NCBI GenBank assembly: GCA_011522945.1
Contig: WTHY01000185.1
Location: 1-37,578, forward strand
Length of the DNA stretch: 37,578 nucleotides
Direction of reading: 5' to 3'
Source of the DNA: Alphaproteobacteria bacterium
GTDB lineage: Bacteria; Pseudomonadota; Alphaproteobacteria; Puniceispirillales; Puniceispirillaceae
Made by a program: the position numbers and the translations under genes. Shown in pieces: positions 27,054 to 35,266 of this stretch; positions within the stretch are counted from its first letter, which is position 1, and each line of letters begins with the position of its first letter. Below the pieces are notes generated by a model that did no database searches, was not told the origin of the DNA, and saw only the letters and a program-made list of their open reading frames with translations.

Positions 27054-28313
27054 TTAGCTATTCATCTGTTCAAAGAAATCATCATTTGTCTTGGCATGAC
27101 GCAGTTTATCAGACAAGAACTCCATCGCATCAACAGGACCCATCTGCATAAGAATACGCCTTAAGACCCACATTTTTGACAAGGTGGCTTTATCAACTAG
27201 TAGCTCTTCCTTACGTGTACCAGATTTTGTGATATCAATAGCTGGGAAGACACGCTTGTCAGATAGTTTGCGATCAAGCACAACTTCACTATTACCTGTG
27301 CCTTTAAACTCTTCAAAAATGACTTCATCCATGCGAGACCCTGTTTCGATAAGGGCCGTCGCTATGATGGTGAGAGACCCACCTTCTTCAACATTGCGGG
27401 CGGCACCAAAGAAGCGCTTTGGTCTTTGTAAGGCATTAGCATCCACGCCGCCTGTAAGGACCTTACCAGATGATGGCACAACGGTATTATAAGCCCGCGC
27501 CAGGCGCGTAATAGAATCAAGCAAAATCACAACATCGCGCTTATGTTCCACAAGGCGCTTTGCTTTTTCTATAACCATATCAGTTACTTGCACATGTCGT
27601 GACGCTGGTTCATCAAATGTTGATGAAATCACTTCACCTTTGACAGATCGCTGCATATCTGTGACTTCTTCTGGCCTTTCATCGATCAACAGCACAATAA
27701 GATAAACCTCAGGATGATTCTCTGAAATCGCATGTGCAATAGATTGCAGCATCATTGTCTTACCCGTGCGAGGCGGTGCGACAATCAAGCCACGCTGACC
27801 TTTACCCATTGGCGATACTAAATCCATCACACGTGGGGTTTTATCTTTATTGTCCGGATTATATGGCAGCTCCATAGTGAGCTTTTCATCTGGATAGAGC
27901 GGCGTTAAATTATCGAAATTAATCCTGTGACGAACCGCATCTGGGTCCTGGAAATTAATGGATTCCACCTTAAGAAGTGCAAAATACCGCTCACCATCTT
28001 TTGGTGCTCTTATCTCACCTTCGACCGTATCTCCTGTTCGCAATCCAAAACGGCGTACCTGTGAGGGTGAGATATAGATATCATCTGGACCAGGCAAATA
28101 ATTCGATTCTGGCGCTCGCAAAAAACCAAAACCATCAGATAAGACTTCCAAAACACCACTGCCGCGAATAGTTACATCATTTTCAGCAAGAAGTTTTAGA
28201 ATGGCAAACATCATATCTTGCGTACGCAATGTTGATGCATTTTCCACTTCTAATTCTTCAGCATAAGCTAATAATTCAGCTGGTGATTTTCTTTTTAATT
28301 CTTCGAGGTGCAT
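27054..28313 (-). CDS. rho: Transcription termination factor Rho
   Basis: 419 residues from the ATG preceded by a GGTGG site; an in-frame GTG four codons upstream is less likely. Rho is the hexameric RNA helicase that ends transcription at C-rich sites. In order: an N-terminal Rho domain ([19 protein letters not shown]), the RNA-binding cold-shock-like domain ([22 protein letters not shown]), the Walker A motif APPRTGKT (179-186), [13 protein letters not shown], the Walker B region [16 protein letters not shown] and the secondary RNA-binding Q/R loops ([20 protein letters not shown]). Full length. hemJ lies 160 bases upstream on the same strand. Confidence 0.98.
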   Translation of the reverse strand: MHLEELKRKSPAELLAYAEELEVENASTLRTQDMMFAILKLLAENDVTIRGSGVLEVLSDGFGFLRAPESNYLPGPDDIYISPSQVRRFGLRTGDTVEGEIRAPKDGERYFALLKVESINFQDPDAVRHRINFDNLTPLYPDEKLTMELPYNPDNKDKTPRVMDLVSPMGKGQRGLIVAPPRTGKTMMLQSIAHAISENHPEVYLIVLLIDERPEEVTDMQRSVKGEVISSTFDEPASRHVQVTDMVIEKAKRLVEHKRDVVILLDSITRLARAYNTVVPSSGKVLTGGVDANALQRPKRFFGAARNVEEGGSLTIIATALIETGSRMDEVIFEEFKGTGNSEVVLDRKLSDKRVFPAIDITKSGTRKEELLVDKATLSKMWVLRRILMQMGPVDAMEFLSDKLRHAKTNDDFFEQMNS

Positions 28314-28473
28314 AGCAGCCACCACTATAATCTATGTATGGAAGGTTATCAGTCGTCTTGAAACAATCTGAGAGAGAATTGCCCTTTATAAAAGAGCGAC
28401 GCACCGAATGGGCATGCCTACATAATTTGCCAGACTCTAAGAATTGTCAAGTAAAAGCCATAAAGCATAGGTT

Positions 28474-28902
28474 TTAGAATGGTTCTACAACCGCCATCAC
28501 CACAATTATGATAAGCAATAAAAAGGGCATTTCGTTCCAAATACGATAGGCGGTATGTTTTAGTGGGTCTTCATCAGCTTCTAATTTTCGACGCATACGC
28601 GAAAACACCATATGAAGCCCTGTCATAAGCACCACGCAACTTAGCTTTATCCACATCCATGGCATGGATAGTAATCCTGGATTTAAATGCAACATCCAGA
28701 GACCAAATGCCCAGCTAAAGATCATTGCCGGGTTCATAATCCCTTTTAACAAGCGGCGTTCCATTAATTTAAAGGTCAGCGCCCGCGCAGACCCAATCTC
28801 AACCATCGCATGATATACAAATAACCGTGGTAAATATAAAAGCCCTGCCATCCACGCAAAAACAGATATCAAATGTAATGCTTTAACCCATTGATAATCC
28901 AT
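28474..28902 (-). CDS. hemJ: Protoporphyrinogen IX oxidase HemJ
   Basis: 142 residues, an integral membrane protein with about four hydrophobic helices (near 8-25, 55-75, 80-98 and 124-140). HemJ oxidises protoporphyrinogen IX to protoporphyrin IX, the penultimate step of haem synthesis in many Alphaproteobacteria that lack HemG and HemY. WVKALHLISVFAWMAGLLYLPRLFVYH, with the conserved histidine 10, and MERRLLKGIMNPAM are family signatures. Its start is one base after the hemE stop, so hemE-hemJ is a translationally tight pair. Confidence 0.95.
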   Translation of the reverse strand: MDYQWVKALHLISVFAWMAGLLYLPRLFVYHAMVEIGSARALTFKLMERRLLKGIMNPAMIFSWAFGLWMLHLNPGLLSMPWMWIKLSCVVLMTGLHMVFSRMRRKLEADEDPLKHTAYRIWNEMPFLLLIIIVVMAVVEPF

Positions 28903-28903
28903 A

Positions 28904-29923
28904 TTATTTGCCTCTTACTAACGATACTAATTTCGCCAAATGCTCAGGCGGTGTCGGTGGAGTTATGCCATGACCTAAATTAAAGATATGTGGTCGGTCT
29001 GAGCAGGCCTCTAATATAGCGTCTACAGCCTGTTCCATTTCTGGACCAGCAGACAAGAGTGATAAGGGGTCAAGATTTCCCTGCAATGCCATATGTGTTG
29101 GTAGTGTTTTAGCAGCCCATAGTAAATCAGTATTATGATCCACCGCTATTGCTTGGCAATCAACTCTATCAGCAAATGCAATGAGGCCTTCCCCTATTTG
29201 TTTGGGAAAATAAATAACTGGCTGCATAATGCCACGGGATCTCAAACCAGCAATAATTTTTTGCGCTGGCTCTATCACCATCATATTACGATGTGAGGCT
29301 GGTACAGCTCCTGCCCAGCTATCAAACAACATTAGCACATTCGCACCAGCTTCTGCCTGCACAGTTAAGAACTGAATGATCGCTTCAACTAATTGTTCTA
29401 ATAGTTTTTCTATGCCTGCCCTATCTGACCATAACCAGTTACGACAGGTTGCAAAATCTCTTGAACTGCCACCTTCTGCCATATAGGTGATTAATGTCCA
29501 AGGTGCACCGGAAAATCCTATAAGTGCCGTTTCTGACGGTAGATTTTGCCGTGTGAGACGAATAGCCTCTCCAACAGGTGCCCATTTATCAGGCAAACCT
29601 TCTAATAGATCATCTGATAAGGACCCAGCTGTTTCAAGAGGGGTTAATTTTGGACCATCACCTGTGATAAAATGTACATTTCGCTCCAAAGCCCATGGCA
29701 CCATAAGAATATCAGAAAAAATTATCGCTGCATCTAAACCAAACCGTCTAATAGGCTGAAGTGTTACTTCACTTGCTTTATCAGGCGTTAAGCAAAAGGA
29801 AATAAAATCTGTCGTTGTTGCCCTAACAGCACGATATTCCGCTAAATACCGTCCTGCCTGACGCATAACCCACATGGGTGGTGGTGTTATTTTCTGACCT
29901 GATAAAGTGTCGAGTAATTTCAT
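28904..29923 (-). CDS. hemE: Uroporphyrinogen decarboxylase
   Basis: 339 residues. It converts uroporphyrinogen III to coproporphyrinogen III in haem synthesis. PPMWVMRQAGRYLAEYRAVR (16-35) carries the substrate-binding arginines, GFSGAPWTLITYMAEGGSS and FDSWAGAV are conserved, and FNLGHGITPPTPPEHL is the C-terminal signature. It heads the leftward genes adjoining the candidate origin, and its promoter must lie inside that region. The direct join to hemJ, with no hemH between, fits a compact haem unit. Confidence 0.97.
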   Translation of the reverse strand: MKLLDTLSGQKITPPPMWVMRQAGRYLAEYRAVRATTTDFISFCLTPDKASEVTLQPIRRFGLDAAIIFSDILMVPWALERNVHFITGDGPKLTPLETAGSLSDDLLEGLPDKWAPVGEAIRLTRQNLPSETALIGFSGAPWTLITYMAEGGSSRDFATCRNWLWSDRAGIEKLLEQLVEAIIQFLTVQAEAGANVLMLFDSWAGAVPASHRNMMVIEPAQKIIAGLRSRGIMQPVIYFPKQIGEGLIAFADRVDCQAIAVDHNTDLLWAAKTLPTHMALQGNLDPLSLLSAGPEMEQAVDAILEACSDRPHIFNLGHGITPPTPPEHLAKLVSLVRGK

Positions 29924-30050
29924 AAAGACCTCTTTATGCCTAGCCTGTCACACATTTATGAAAGGCTATTATAAATAAATATATATATATAATTTATTGT
30001 TGTTGTTTATATGTAGGGTGAAAATAGGGGATTACACTTATCTGCTAAAC

Positions 30051-30059
30051 TTATCCCCA
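30051..30059 (+). promoter_or_regulatory. DnaA-like box TTATCCCCA, plus orientation
   Basis: One mismatch to the consensus TTATNCACA. It is identical to the box at 30169-30177, which faces the opposite way 110 bases later. Confidence 0.6.
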
Positions 30060-30106
30060 TATTTTTACACAAAATTTTAAAATGATTTCCTTGGGATTGC
30101 TTGGTT

Positions 30107-30121
30107 TTAATCCTTAGTTAT
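30107..30121 (+). promoter_or_regulatory. CtrA-like binding site
   Basis: TTAA-TCCTTAG-TTAT matches the CtrA consensus TTAA-N7-TTAA at seven of eight defined bases. In Caulobacter, CtrA silences the origin through such sites. AT-rich DNA produces chance matches, so this is tentative. Confidence 0.35.
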
Positions 30122-30168
30122 CAATATTTGAAGATATGGGTATAACTTTATTCATAATAGATATTTTT

Positions 30169-30177
30169 TGGGGATAA
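30169..30177 (-). promoter_or_regulatory. DnaA-like box TTATCCCCA, minus orientation
   Basis: The plus strand reads TGGGGATAA. One mismatch to consensus, forming an inverted pair with 30051-30059. Confidence 0.6.
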
Positions 30178-30216
30178 TTATCGTAATTTGTGCGTAACTA
30201 GAGCTGCTCCGGCGTT

Positions 30217-30225
30217 TTATCCACA
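30217..30225 (+). promoter_or_regulatory. Perfect DnaA box
   Basis: TTATCCACA fits the strong DnaA-binding consensus TTATNCACA at every defined position. Confidence 0.8.
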
Positions 30226-30382
30226 TATATGTCGTGTCCTACAGCAAATAACCAATCATTATAAACAGTTCAGCTAAAGCTGTGTGTTTGAGGGGTAATA
30301 GATGACAAATATCCGGTTTTATAAACAGCCTATCACAAATCTACTTATATGAAGGTTTGTAGATAAAGCTAACGAAACAAGG

Positions 30383-30421
30383 ATGACAGGCTTTTCCCTG
30401 ACTGCTACATCAATATCATGA
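30383..30421 (+). CDS. Possible 12-codon leader ORF overlapping the ppsR start
   Basis: ATG at 30383 opens MTGFSLTATSIS and stops at TGA, which overlaps the ppsR ATG as ATGA. AAGG immediately precedes it. Because ppsR lacks its own clear ribosome-binding site, translational coupling through this leader is conceivable. A frame this short arises easily by chance. Confidence 0.2.
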   Translation: MTGFSLTATSIS

Positions 30422-31251
30422 CTGATAAACCATTACATCTTCATCTCATATCAGACTCCACTGGCGAGACAGTGCATCAAACAGCCAGAGCAGCCTTGGC
30501 ACAATTCTCCGATAGGGATATCACCGAGCATATTTGGACACTTATCCGTTCTGTTCCACATGTGGATGCGTTTGAGAATTCACTACGGAAAAATCCGGGC
30601 ATTGTTTTATATTCTGTTGTTGATCCAGCTATCAGAAAAGAAATTGAAGATAGATGTAGACGCCATGCCGTGCCCTCCTTATCCATATTAGATCCGCTTG
30701 TTGATTTATTTTCATCTGTATTTGGTGAACAAAAACAACAAAGACCAGGTGCGCAACATCAGTTAGACCGTGCGTATTTTAAGCGTATGGCAGCCGTAGA
30801 ATTTGCGGTTAATCACGATGATGGCCTGAATATGAATAATGTGCATGAGGCTGACATATTATTAGTTGGTGTGTCTCGAACATCAAAGACCCCCACATCC
30901 ATGTATCTCGCTAATCGTGGCTACCGTGTAGCCAATTATGCATTAGTGCCGAATGTGCCTTTTCCGATTGAATATCTGGCAGATAAAAAGCCATTCGTCG
31001 TTGGTCTGACAACAGATCCAAAACGCTTAATACAGGTACGTCGCAACAGGCTTGAGCATATGCGTGACAAGCAAAACGTAAATTATGCAGATATGGATCA
31101 AGTCGCTGGTGAATTACGAGAGGCGCAACGCCTATTTGCTCGCAATAACTGGCCGGTATTAAATGTGTCTCGCCGCTCGATAGAGGAGACAGCTGCCTCA
31201 ATCATTCACTTATATACACAATCAATAGAAACAGCTGATGAAGACTCATAA
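30418..31251 (+). CDS. ppsR: Pyruvate, phosphate dikinase / PEP synthase regulatory protein (DUF299)
   Basis: 277 residues. This bifunctional serine/threonine kinase and Pi-dependent phosphorylase controls PEP synthetase or pyruvate phosphate dikinase by ADP-dependent phosphorylation. LHLISDSTGETVHQTARAAL (7-26) and the P-loop GVSRTSKT (151-158), followed by PTSMYLANRGYRVANYALVP, are diagnostic. The target enzyme gene is not in the window. There is no good ribosome-binding site before the ATG, but a short upstream frame ends across it (see 30383-30421). It overlaps maf by 14 bases and heads the rightward group beside the candidate origin. Confidence 0.96.
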   Translation: MTDKPLHLHLISDSTGETVHQTARAALAQFSDRDITEHIWTLIRSVPHVDAFENSLRKNPGIVLYSVVDPAIRKEIEDRCRRHAVPSLSILDPLVDLFSSVFGEQKQQRPGAQHQLDRAYFKRMAAVEFAVNHDDGLNMNNVHEADILLVGVSRTSKTPTSMYLANRGYRVANYALVPNVPFPIEYLADKKPFVVGLTTDPKRLIQVRRNRLEHMRDKQNVNYADMDQVAGELREAQRLFARNNWPVLNVSRRSIEETAASIIHLYTQSIETADEDS

Positions 31252-31894
31252 TCTACACAAATGGCGCTTGCCTAATCAAAAAATTATCCTGGCATCGACA
31301 AGTGCGACACGCCAAAAGATGTTGGCGGATGCTGGTCTTGATTTTGAGGCTATAGCTGCGCCTATTGACGAAGAGGCTATACGCAAATCGGCTGAGGCAG
31401 ACCTTATGCCACCCTTAGATGTGGCTATATTGCTGGCAGAGCTAAAAGCCCAAAGATTAGCAATACAGGGTATAAATGACACGATCATAGGATGTGACCA
31501 ACTATTAGAATGTGAAGGCATCTTATATGGAAAACCCAAGACCAAATCCTCAGCAGCGTCACAATTATTGCAGTTATCTGGCAAGCAACATAGGCTCATA
31601 ACGGCGGCTGTGATTTTCCAAAATGGCCAAAGAGTATGGCACGCACATGCAGCGCCCAGACTGGCCATTCGCACTATGACTGAAGATGAAATAGAGGCTT
31701 ATTTAGATCGAATAGGAGATGCTGCCTTTTTCAGCCCAGGCTCTTATCAAATTGAGGGCTTTGGCGCGCAAATCCTGTCTATGTGCGATGGCGATCCATA
31801 TGCAATTTTAGGTATGCCACTTCTCGATATTCTTGGTTTTTTGCGCAATCATGGATTAAAGCTCCAAGCAGATATTGTGAGAGATGATGTCTAG
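31238..31894 (+). CDS. maf: Maf-family nucleotide pyrophosphatase
   Basis: 218 residues, slightly long at the N-terminus. Maf proteins hydrolyse non-canonical or modified nucleoside triphosphates. Conserved segments are IILASTSATRQKMLADAGL (the S-x-S-x-x-R substrate motif), PIDEEAIR, IGCDQLLECEG (catalytic aspartate), GKPKTKSSA, and the C-terminal GDPYAILGMPLL. The start lies 14 bases inside ppsR, and the end overlaps coaE by 11 bases. In several Alphaproteobacteria aroE stands between maf and coaE; here it is absent. Confidence 0.93.
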   Translation: MKTHNLHKWRLPNQKIILASTSATRQKMLADAGLDFEAIAAPIDEEAIRKSAEADLMPPLDVAILLAELKAQRLAIQGINDTIIGCDQLLECEGILYGKPKTKSSAASQLLQLSGKQHRLITAAVIFQNGQRVWHAHAAPRLAIRTMTEDEIEAYLDRIGDAAFFSPGSYQIEGFGAQILSMCDGDPYAILGMPLLDILGFLRNHGLKLQADIVRDDV

Positions 31895-32480
31895 GTCCGG
31901 TCAGATTATTGGTCTGACAGGATCTATAGCTGCAGGGAAATCAACTGCCGCACATATATGTCGTCAGATGGGGTTGCCAGTGCATGATTCTGATAAGGTC
32001 GTGCATAAGCTACTCGGCCCAAATGGTGTTGCTGTGCCTGTAATTCTGCAAAAATTTGGTCCTGTTGGTGATAGTGATGCTGGTATAGATAGGCAGGCAC
32101 TTGGGCAGATAATTTTTGGTGATCCCATAGCAAAAAATTGGCTGGAAAATCTACTTCATCCACTTGTGGAGCAGGACCGCACACGATTTATTCGCCAGTA
32201 TAAAGTCTGGGGGTATAAAAAAATTATTCTAGATGTGCCGCTCCTATTTGAAGTGGGGGCAGATAGAATTTGTGATAGCGTCATTACAGTTTGGGCGCCC
32301 GCATTTTTACGTCAACAACGCGCTTTGATGCGCCCTGGCATGACAGAAGAAAAATATCAGCAGATTATTGCCGCACAATTACCACAAACAGAAAAAATAC
32401 GGCTAAGTGATTTGTCACTTCCCTCAGGACTTGGTTATGCTGAAACGAGACGTCGTCTTAAGCGGTTTTTGGCAAAATAG
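31884..32480 (+). CDS. coaE: Dephospho-CoA kinase
   Basis: 198 residues. It phosphorylates the 3'-hydroxyl of dephospho-CoA, the last step of coenzyme A synthesis. The P-loop is [14 protein letters not shown] (about 10-23); [12 protein letters not shown], the lid region and [18 protein letters not shown] follow the family pattern. Two adjacent ATG codons begin the gene inside the end of maf. dnaQ starts 8 bases after its stop, so ppsR-maf-coaE-dnaQ is one tightly packed operon. Confidence 0.96.
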   Translation: MMSRSGQIIGLTGSIAAGKSTAAHICRQMGLPVHDSDKVVHKLLGPNGVAVPVILQKFGPVGDSDAGIDRQALGQIIFGDPIAKNWLENLLHPLVEQDRTRFIRQYKVWGYKKIILDVPLLFEVGADRICDSVITVWAPAFLRQQRALMRPGMTEEKYQQIIAAQLPQTEKIRLSDLSLPSGLGYAETRRRLKRFLAK

Positions 32481-32488
32481 AGAGAAGC

Positions 32489-33199
32489 ATGCGTGAAATT
32501 GTTTTAGATACAGAAACAACAGGGCTTGATCCAAAAGAGGGTCATCGCATCATCGAAATTGGTGCTTTAGAATTACAGAATTTAATGCCGACAGGGCGCC
32601 GCTTACATCTTTATATCAAACCAGATCGAGAGATAGACCCAGATGCCGAAAAAGTACATGGCATTAGTCGTGCTTTTCTTGAAGATAAGCCTGTATTTGA
32701 AGCGGTTGTTTCTGAATTTTTAGATTTTATCCAAGAGGATCCCATAATCATACATAATGCCCCATTTGATGTTGGATTTCTGAATGCCGAGTTGGCACGG
32801 GTAAGCCTGCCAGCCTTAGAGGCGTCACGCATAGTTGATACATTACCTATGGCACGGCAAAAATTCCCAGGTGCAAAGGCAAGCTTAGATGCTTTGTGTA
32901 AACGGTTTGAAATTGATAATAGTCACCGCGATTTACATGGCGCTTTAATTGATGCTGATTTATTGGCAGCTGTATATGTAGAATTAAAAGGTGGACGCCA
33001 GCCGGGCTTGCTTTCTGACAGTGATGCTCAGACACATAGCGCTACTGAGACATCTAATGGGCAAGATATATTGGACGGGTTTTCCCTAGAAGACAGGCCA
33101 TTACGGGCTGTGCGGCCACATCCAGTTCATGCAGACGAATTAGCTGCGCATGAGGCCTTTTTAGATACACTCACAGACCCAATTTGGAAATCTTCATAA
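32489..33199 (+). CDS. dnaQ: DNA polymerase III epsilon subunit (3'-5' proofreading exonuclease)
   Basis: 236 residues. It proofreads for the replicative polymerase. DEDDh-type exonuclease motifs are [11 protein letters not shown] (Exo I, D7 and E9), [16 protein letters not shown] (Exo II) and [18 protein letters not shown] (Exo III with catalytic histidine and aspartate). The C-terminal tail (about 180-236) is less conserved and would bind the polymerase alpha subunit. It is the last gene of the rightward origin-side operon and is followed by a terminator. Confidence 0.97.
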   Translation: MREIVLDTETTGLDPKEGHRIIEIGALELQNLMPTGRRLHLYIKPDREIDPDAEKVHGISRAFLEDKPVFEAVVSEFLDFIQEDPIIIHNAPFDVGFLNAELARVSLPALEASRIVDTLPMARQKFPGAKASLDALCKRFEIDNSHRDLHGALIDADLLAAVYVELKGGRQPGLLSDSDAQTHSATETSNGQDILDGFSLEDRPLRAVRPHPVHADELAAHEAFLDTLTDPIWKSS

Positions 33200-33233
33200 A
33201 AAAAGAGACGCTAATTTTTAGCCTCTCTTTTTT
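33198..33233. terminator. Bidirectional intrinsic terminator between dnaQ and secB
   Basis: AAAAGAGA-C-GCTAA pairs with TTAGC-C-TCTCTTTT (one C-C mismatch) around a short T loop. It has a run of T on the plus strand and the matching A-run on the left, so it can end transcripts from dnaQ and from secB, which converge here. Confidence 0.88.
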
Positions 33234-33261
33234 GTTATTTATATGTGTTTTGCTGCCAGAC

Positions 33262-33792
33262 TTATTGCTTGGTCTGGTGGGGGGCATCTTCCTGAGCTTG
33301 CTGGCGTTGTGCTTCTAGGTTGGCACGATAGACGGCAACAAAATCAATTGGCTGAATATTCAAAGGCAGGAACCCGCCTTCACGTGTTGCATGTGCGATA
33401 GTGGCACGTGCAAACGGAAATAGCAGACGTGGGCCTTCTATCATAACAAGTGCATTCATTTGATCAGCTGTGACGCCTTGTGCTGTGACAATACCGCCAT
33501 AAGTGAGATCAACAAGAAATAGCTGTTTATCACCTGATTTTGCATCTGCAGTAATTTTCAACAGCACTTCATATTGATTATCATCCAACTTTGAGGCGTT
33601 GACATTGACGCCAACCTCTACGTTCGGTTGGCCCGCATTTCCTGTCAGAACAGAGGCAGCATTCGGATTTTCAAAGGATAAATCCTTAATATATTGCGCA
33701 TGCATAACCAATTGCGGTCGGCTGGTTTGCTCATCTCCGGAGGTTTGGTTGGCAGTATTTTCTGGTGCGGTGTTTTCTGGTGCGTCTGTCAC
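33262..33792 (-). CDS. secB: Protein-export chaperone SecB
   Basis: 176 residues. SecB keeps preproteins unfolded and delivers them to SecA for translocation. The core is HAQYIKDLSFENPNA, VNVNASKLDDNQYEVLLKITADAKSG, LFLVDLTYGGIV and the signature LLFPFARATIAHATREGGFLPLNIQPIDF. Both termini are acidic, glutamine-rich tails. It converges with dnaQ, the usual alphaproteobacterial neighbourhood. Confidence 0.97.
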   Translation of the reverse strand: MTDAPENTAPENTANQTSGDEQTSRPQLVMHAQYIKDLSFENPNAASVLTGNAGQPNVEVGVNVNASKLDDNQYEVLLKITADAKSGDKQLFLVDLTYGGIVTAQGVTADQMNALVMIEGPRLLFPFARATIAHATREGGFLPLNIQPIDFVAVYRANLEAQRQQAQEDAPHQTKQ

Positions 33793-33855
33793 GATCTTTA
33801 CCCTTTATATCTCGAGACGAATAGTATCTTGGCCTCTGATCTACGCCAATTATGT

Positions 33856-34467
33856 TTATTTGTCTTTATCAAAATCTTTTGGATCTTGCGTTGGTTTTTC
33901 GGAGAATTCGCCTTCGATAAGATCATCCTCTAACGCTCTGCCATGCTGCTGGTTTCTAAAATCTGAGTCTACGAAGCCAGTTCCTGTAAAACCAGATGTG
34001 GTATCATCTGATGGGGCCCTATTTTTAAATTGGAAGTGCATAGAAGAAAATCCGTTTCTACCAAAGCCCCTGCCATGGGGGTTGGCAGCTGCTTTCATAA
34101 GGCGGCCCGCTAAATGTTTCATTAGGAATGTGCCAACGATAGTTCGAATCCCAGGTATAAAACATAATATACCCATGAAATCTGTGACATATCCTGGCAG
34201 CAGCATCAGAAATGCTCCCAAAACCAGCGATAAGCTATCCGCCATCTGAGATAGGCCTGTTTGACCCTGTGCCATTTGGGTTCGCATTGTGTGCATAACA
34301 GCATTTCCCTGGCTTCTCAGGAGTGACAAGCCAATAAGAGCAGTCACAAAAATTCCAAGGAAACTTGCCAGCCCACCTATCACATCACCAACAACAAACA
34401 AGGCCTCAAATTCGACCCAACCATAGATAATGATGATCCCAATAATGAGCCATCCCATATTTTTCAC
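33856..34467 (-). CDS. fxsA: FxsA-family membrane protein
   Basis: 203 residues. Two or more hydrophobic segments (about 4-20, 27-49 and 75-105) surround the family signature: EALFVVGDVIGGLASFLGIF, ALIGLSLLRSQG and LVLGAFLMLLPGYVTDFMGILCFIPGIR. FxsA in E. coli is a cytoplasmic-membrane protein that relieves phage T7 exclusion by F when overproduced; its normal role is not understood. The soluble C-terminal tail (about 130-203) is charged and ends DFDKDK. It is divergent from the Tim44-like gene across 95 bases. The start may be residue 1 or the methionine at residue 4. Confidence 0.88.
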   Translation of the reverse strand: MKNMGWLIIGIIIIYGWVEFEALFVVGDVIGGLASFLGIFVTALIGLSLLRSQGNAVMHTMRTQMAQGQTGLSQMADSLSLVLGAFLMLLPGYVTDFMGILCFIPGIRTIVGTFLMKHLAGRLMKAAANPHGRGFGRNGFSSMHFQFKNRAPSDDTTSGFTGTGFVDSDFRNQQHGRALEDDLIEGEFSEKPTQDPKDFDKDK

Positions 34468-34562
34468 TCCTAATTATTGTACTTTTAACCCGGCTGGCCT
34501 ATTTGTAGATAGTGTTCAGCACCGTAGTCACAAAGCCTCTTCATCTTCATATGGGAAGTCCA

Positions 34563-35219
34563 ATGCCGTTTGTCGATATCCTTATTTTCGCAATTATTGC
34601 TGTCTTTTTAGCACTTCGTCTGCGCTCCATATTAGGGAGTAGGGATGGCTTTGAGCAACCGCAACGTCCATTTCAAGACTCAGACAGGGTAAATGGAGCT
34701 GCTGGAACGGCAGATAATGATAGTAATGTTATTCAGATGCCTGGCCAATCTGCTGGTGCTCTATCAGCGAGCGGGCTTGATGGTGTGCGCCGGTTAGACA
34801 CAACATTTCGGGATGATGAGTTTACTAATGGGGCTGCTGCTGTGTTTCCCATGGTTTTGCAAGCCTATGCCGATGGCGACATGGTCCAATTAAAGCGGCT
34901 TCTCAGCTTTGATTTACATGAAGAGTTTAGTGAGGCCATTCGTCAGAGAGATGAAGATGGCGATCGTTTGAATATCAAAATTGACGAGTTGAAATCTGTA
35001 GAGCTTTTGGACGGTCAGGTTGTAGATGCGATCGCATCTGTAACAGTCCAATACATATCGATACAGACACGTGAGCTGTTTGATAAGGATAATATTCTTA
35101 TTGAAGATGAGTCTGAAATTTCTGCTGAAATGACAGATATTTGGGTGTTTGAGCGTGATATTCAAAGTAATGACCCCAACTGGAAGCTTGTTGAAACACA
35201 GACTCCGGAGAGTGCATAA
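34563..35219 (+). CDS. Tim44-domain protein (TimA-like)
   Basis: 218 residues from the ATG preceded by GGGAAG; the frame remains open 17 codons upstream, but without a good ribosome-binding site. The protein begins MPFVDILIFAIIAVFLALRLRSILGSRDG, one membrane helix. A linker of about 60 residues precedes a Tim44-like domain (AYADGDMVQLKRLLSFDLHEEFSEAIRQRDE ... ISAEMTDIWVFERDI). Bacterial Tim44 homologues are inner-membrane proteins related to the mitochondrial import motor component. They are conserved in Alphaproteobacteria beside secB; their exact function is unresolved. smr follows after 47 bases. Confidence 0.9.
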   Translation: MPFVDILIFAIIAVFLALRLRSILGSRDGFEQPQRPFQDSDRVNGAAGTADNDSNVIQMPGQSAGALSASGLDGVRRLDTTFRDDEFTNGAAAVFPMVLQAYADGDMVQLKRLLSFDLHEEFSEAIRQRDEDGDRLNIKIDELKSVELLDGQVVDAIASVTVQYISIQTRELFDKDNILIEDESEISAEMTDIWVFERDIQSNDPNWKLVETQTPESA

Positions 35220-35266
35220 ACTGCTGAGGCAGTTAGCTTTCAGAGGGATTCCTGAGGGAGCTGGTC

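Larger units (their letters stand above)
29924..30417. other. oriC: Candidate chromosomal replication origin (oriC)
   Basis: 494 bp between divergent hemE and ppsR. From established knowledge, the Caulobacter and Rickettsia origins lie between hemE and the DUF299 gene (RP001 type), exactly this junction. The sequence is strongly AT-rich, with an uninterrupted A/T stretch at about 29967-29998 that could unwind. Against the DnaA box TTATNCACA there is one perfect site (30217-30225), two TTATCCCCA sites in opposite orientation, and one-mismatch sites at 30063-30071, 30148-30156, 30189-30197 (minus), 30259-30267 and 30319-30327. A CtrA-like TTAA-N7-TTAT occurs at 30107-30121. No GANTC site is present. 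Genes on both sides run away from it. Confidence 0.8.

Noticed and set aside
30551-30570. TGTTCCACATGTGG, resembling a fourth parS in ppsR
   Set aside because: Its arms and length do not fit the 16-bp parS palindrome that the three accepted sites share.
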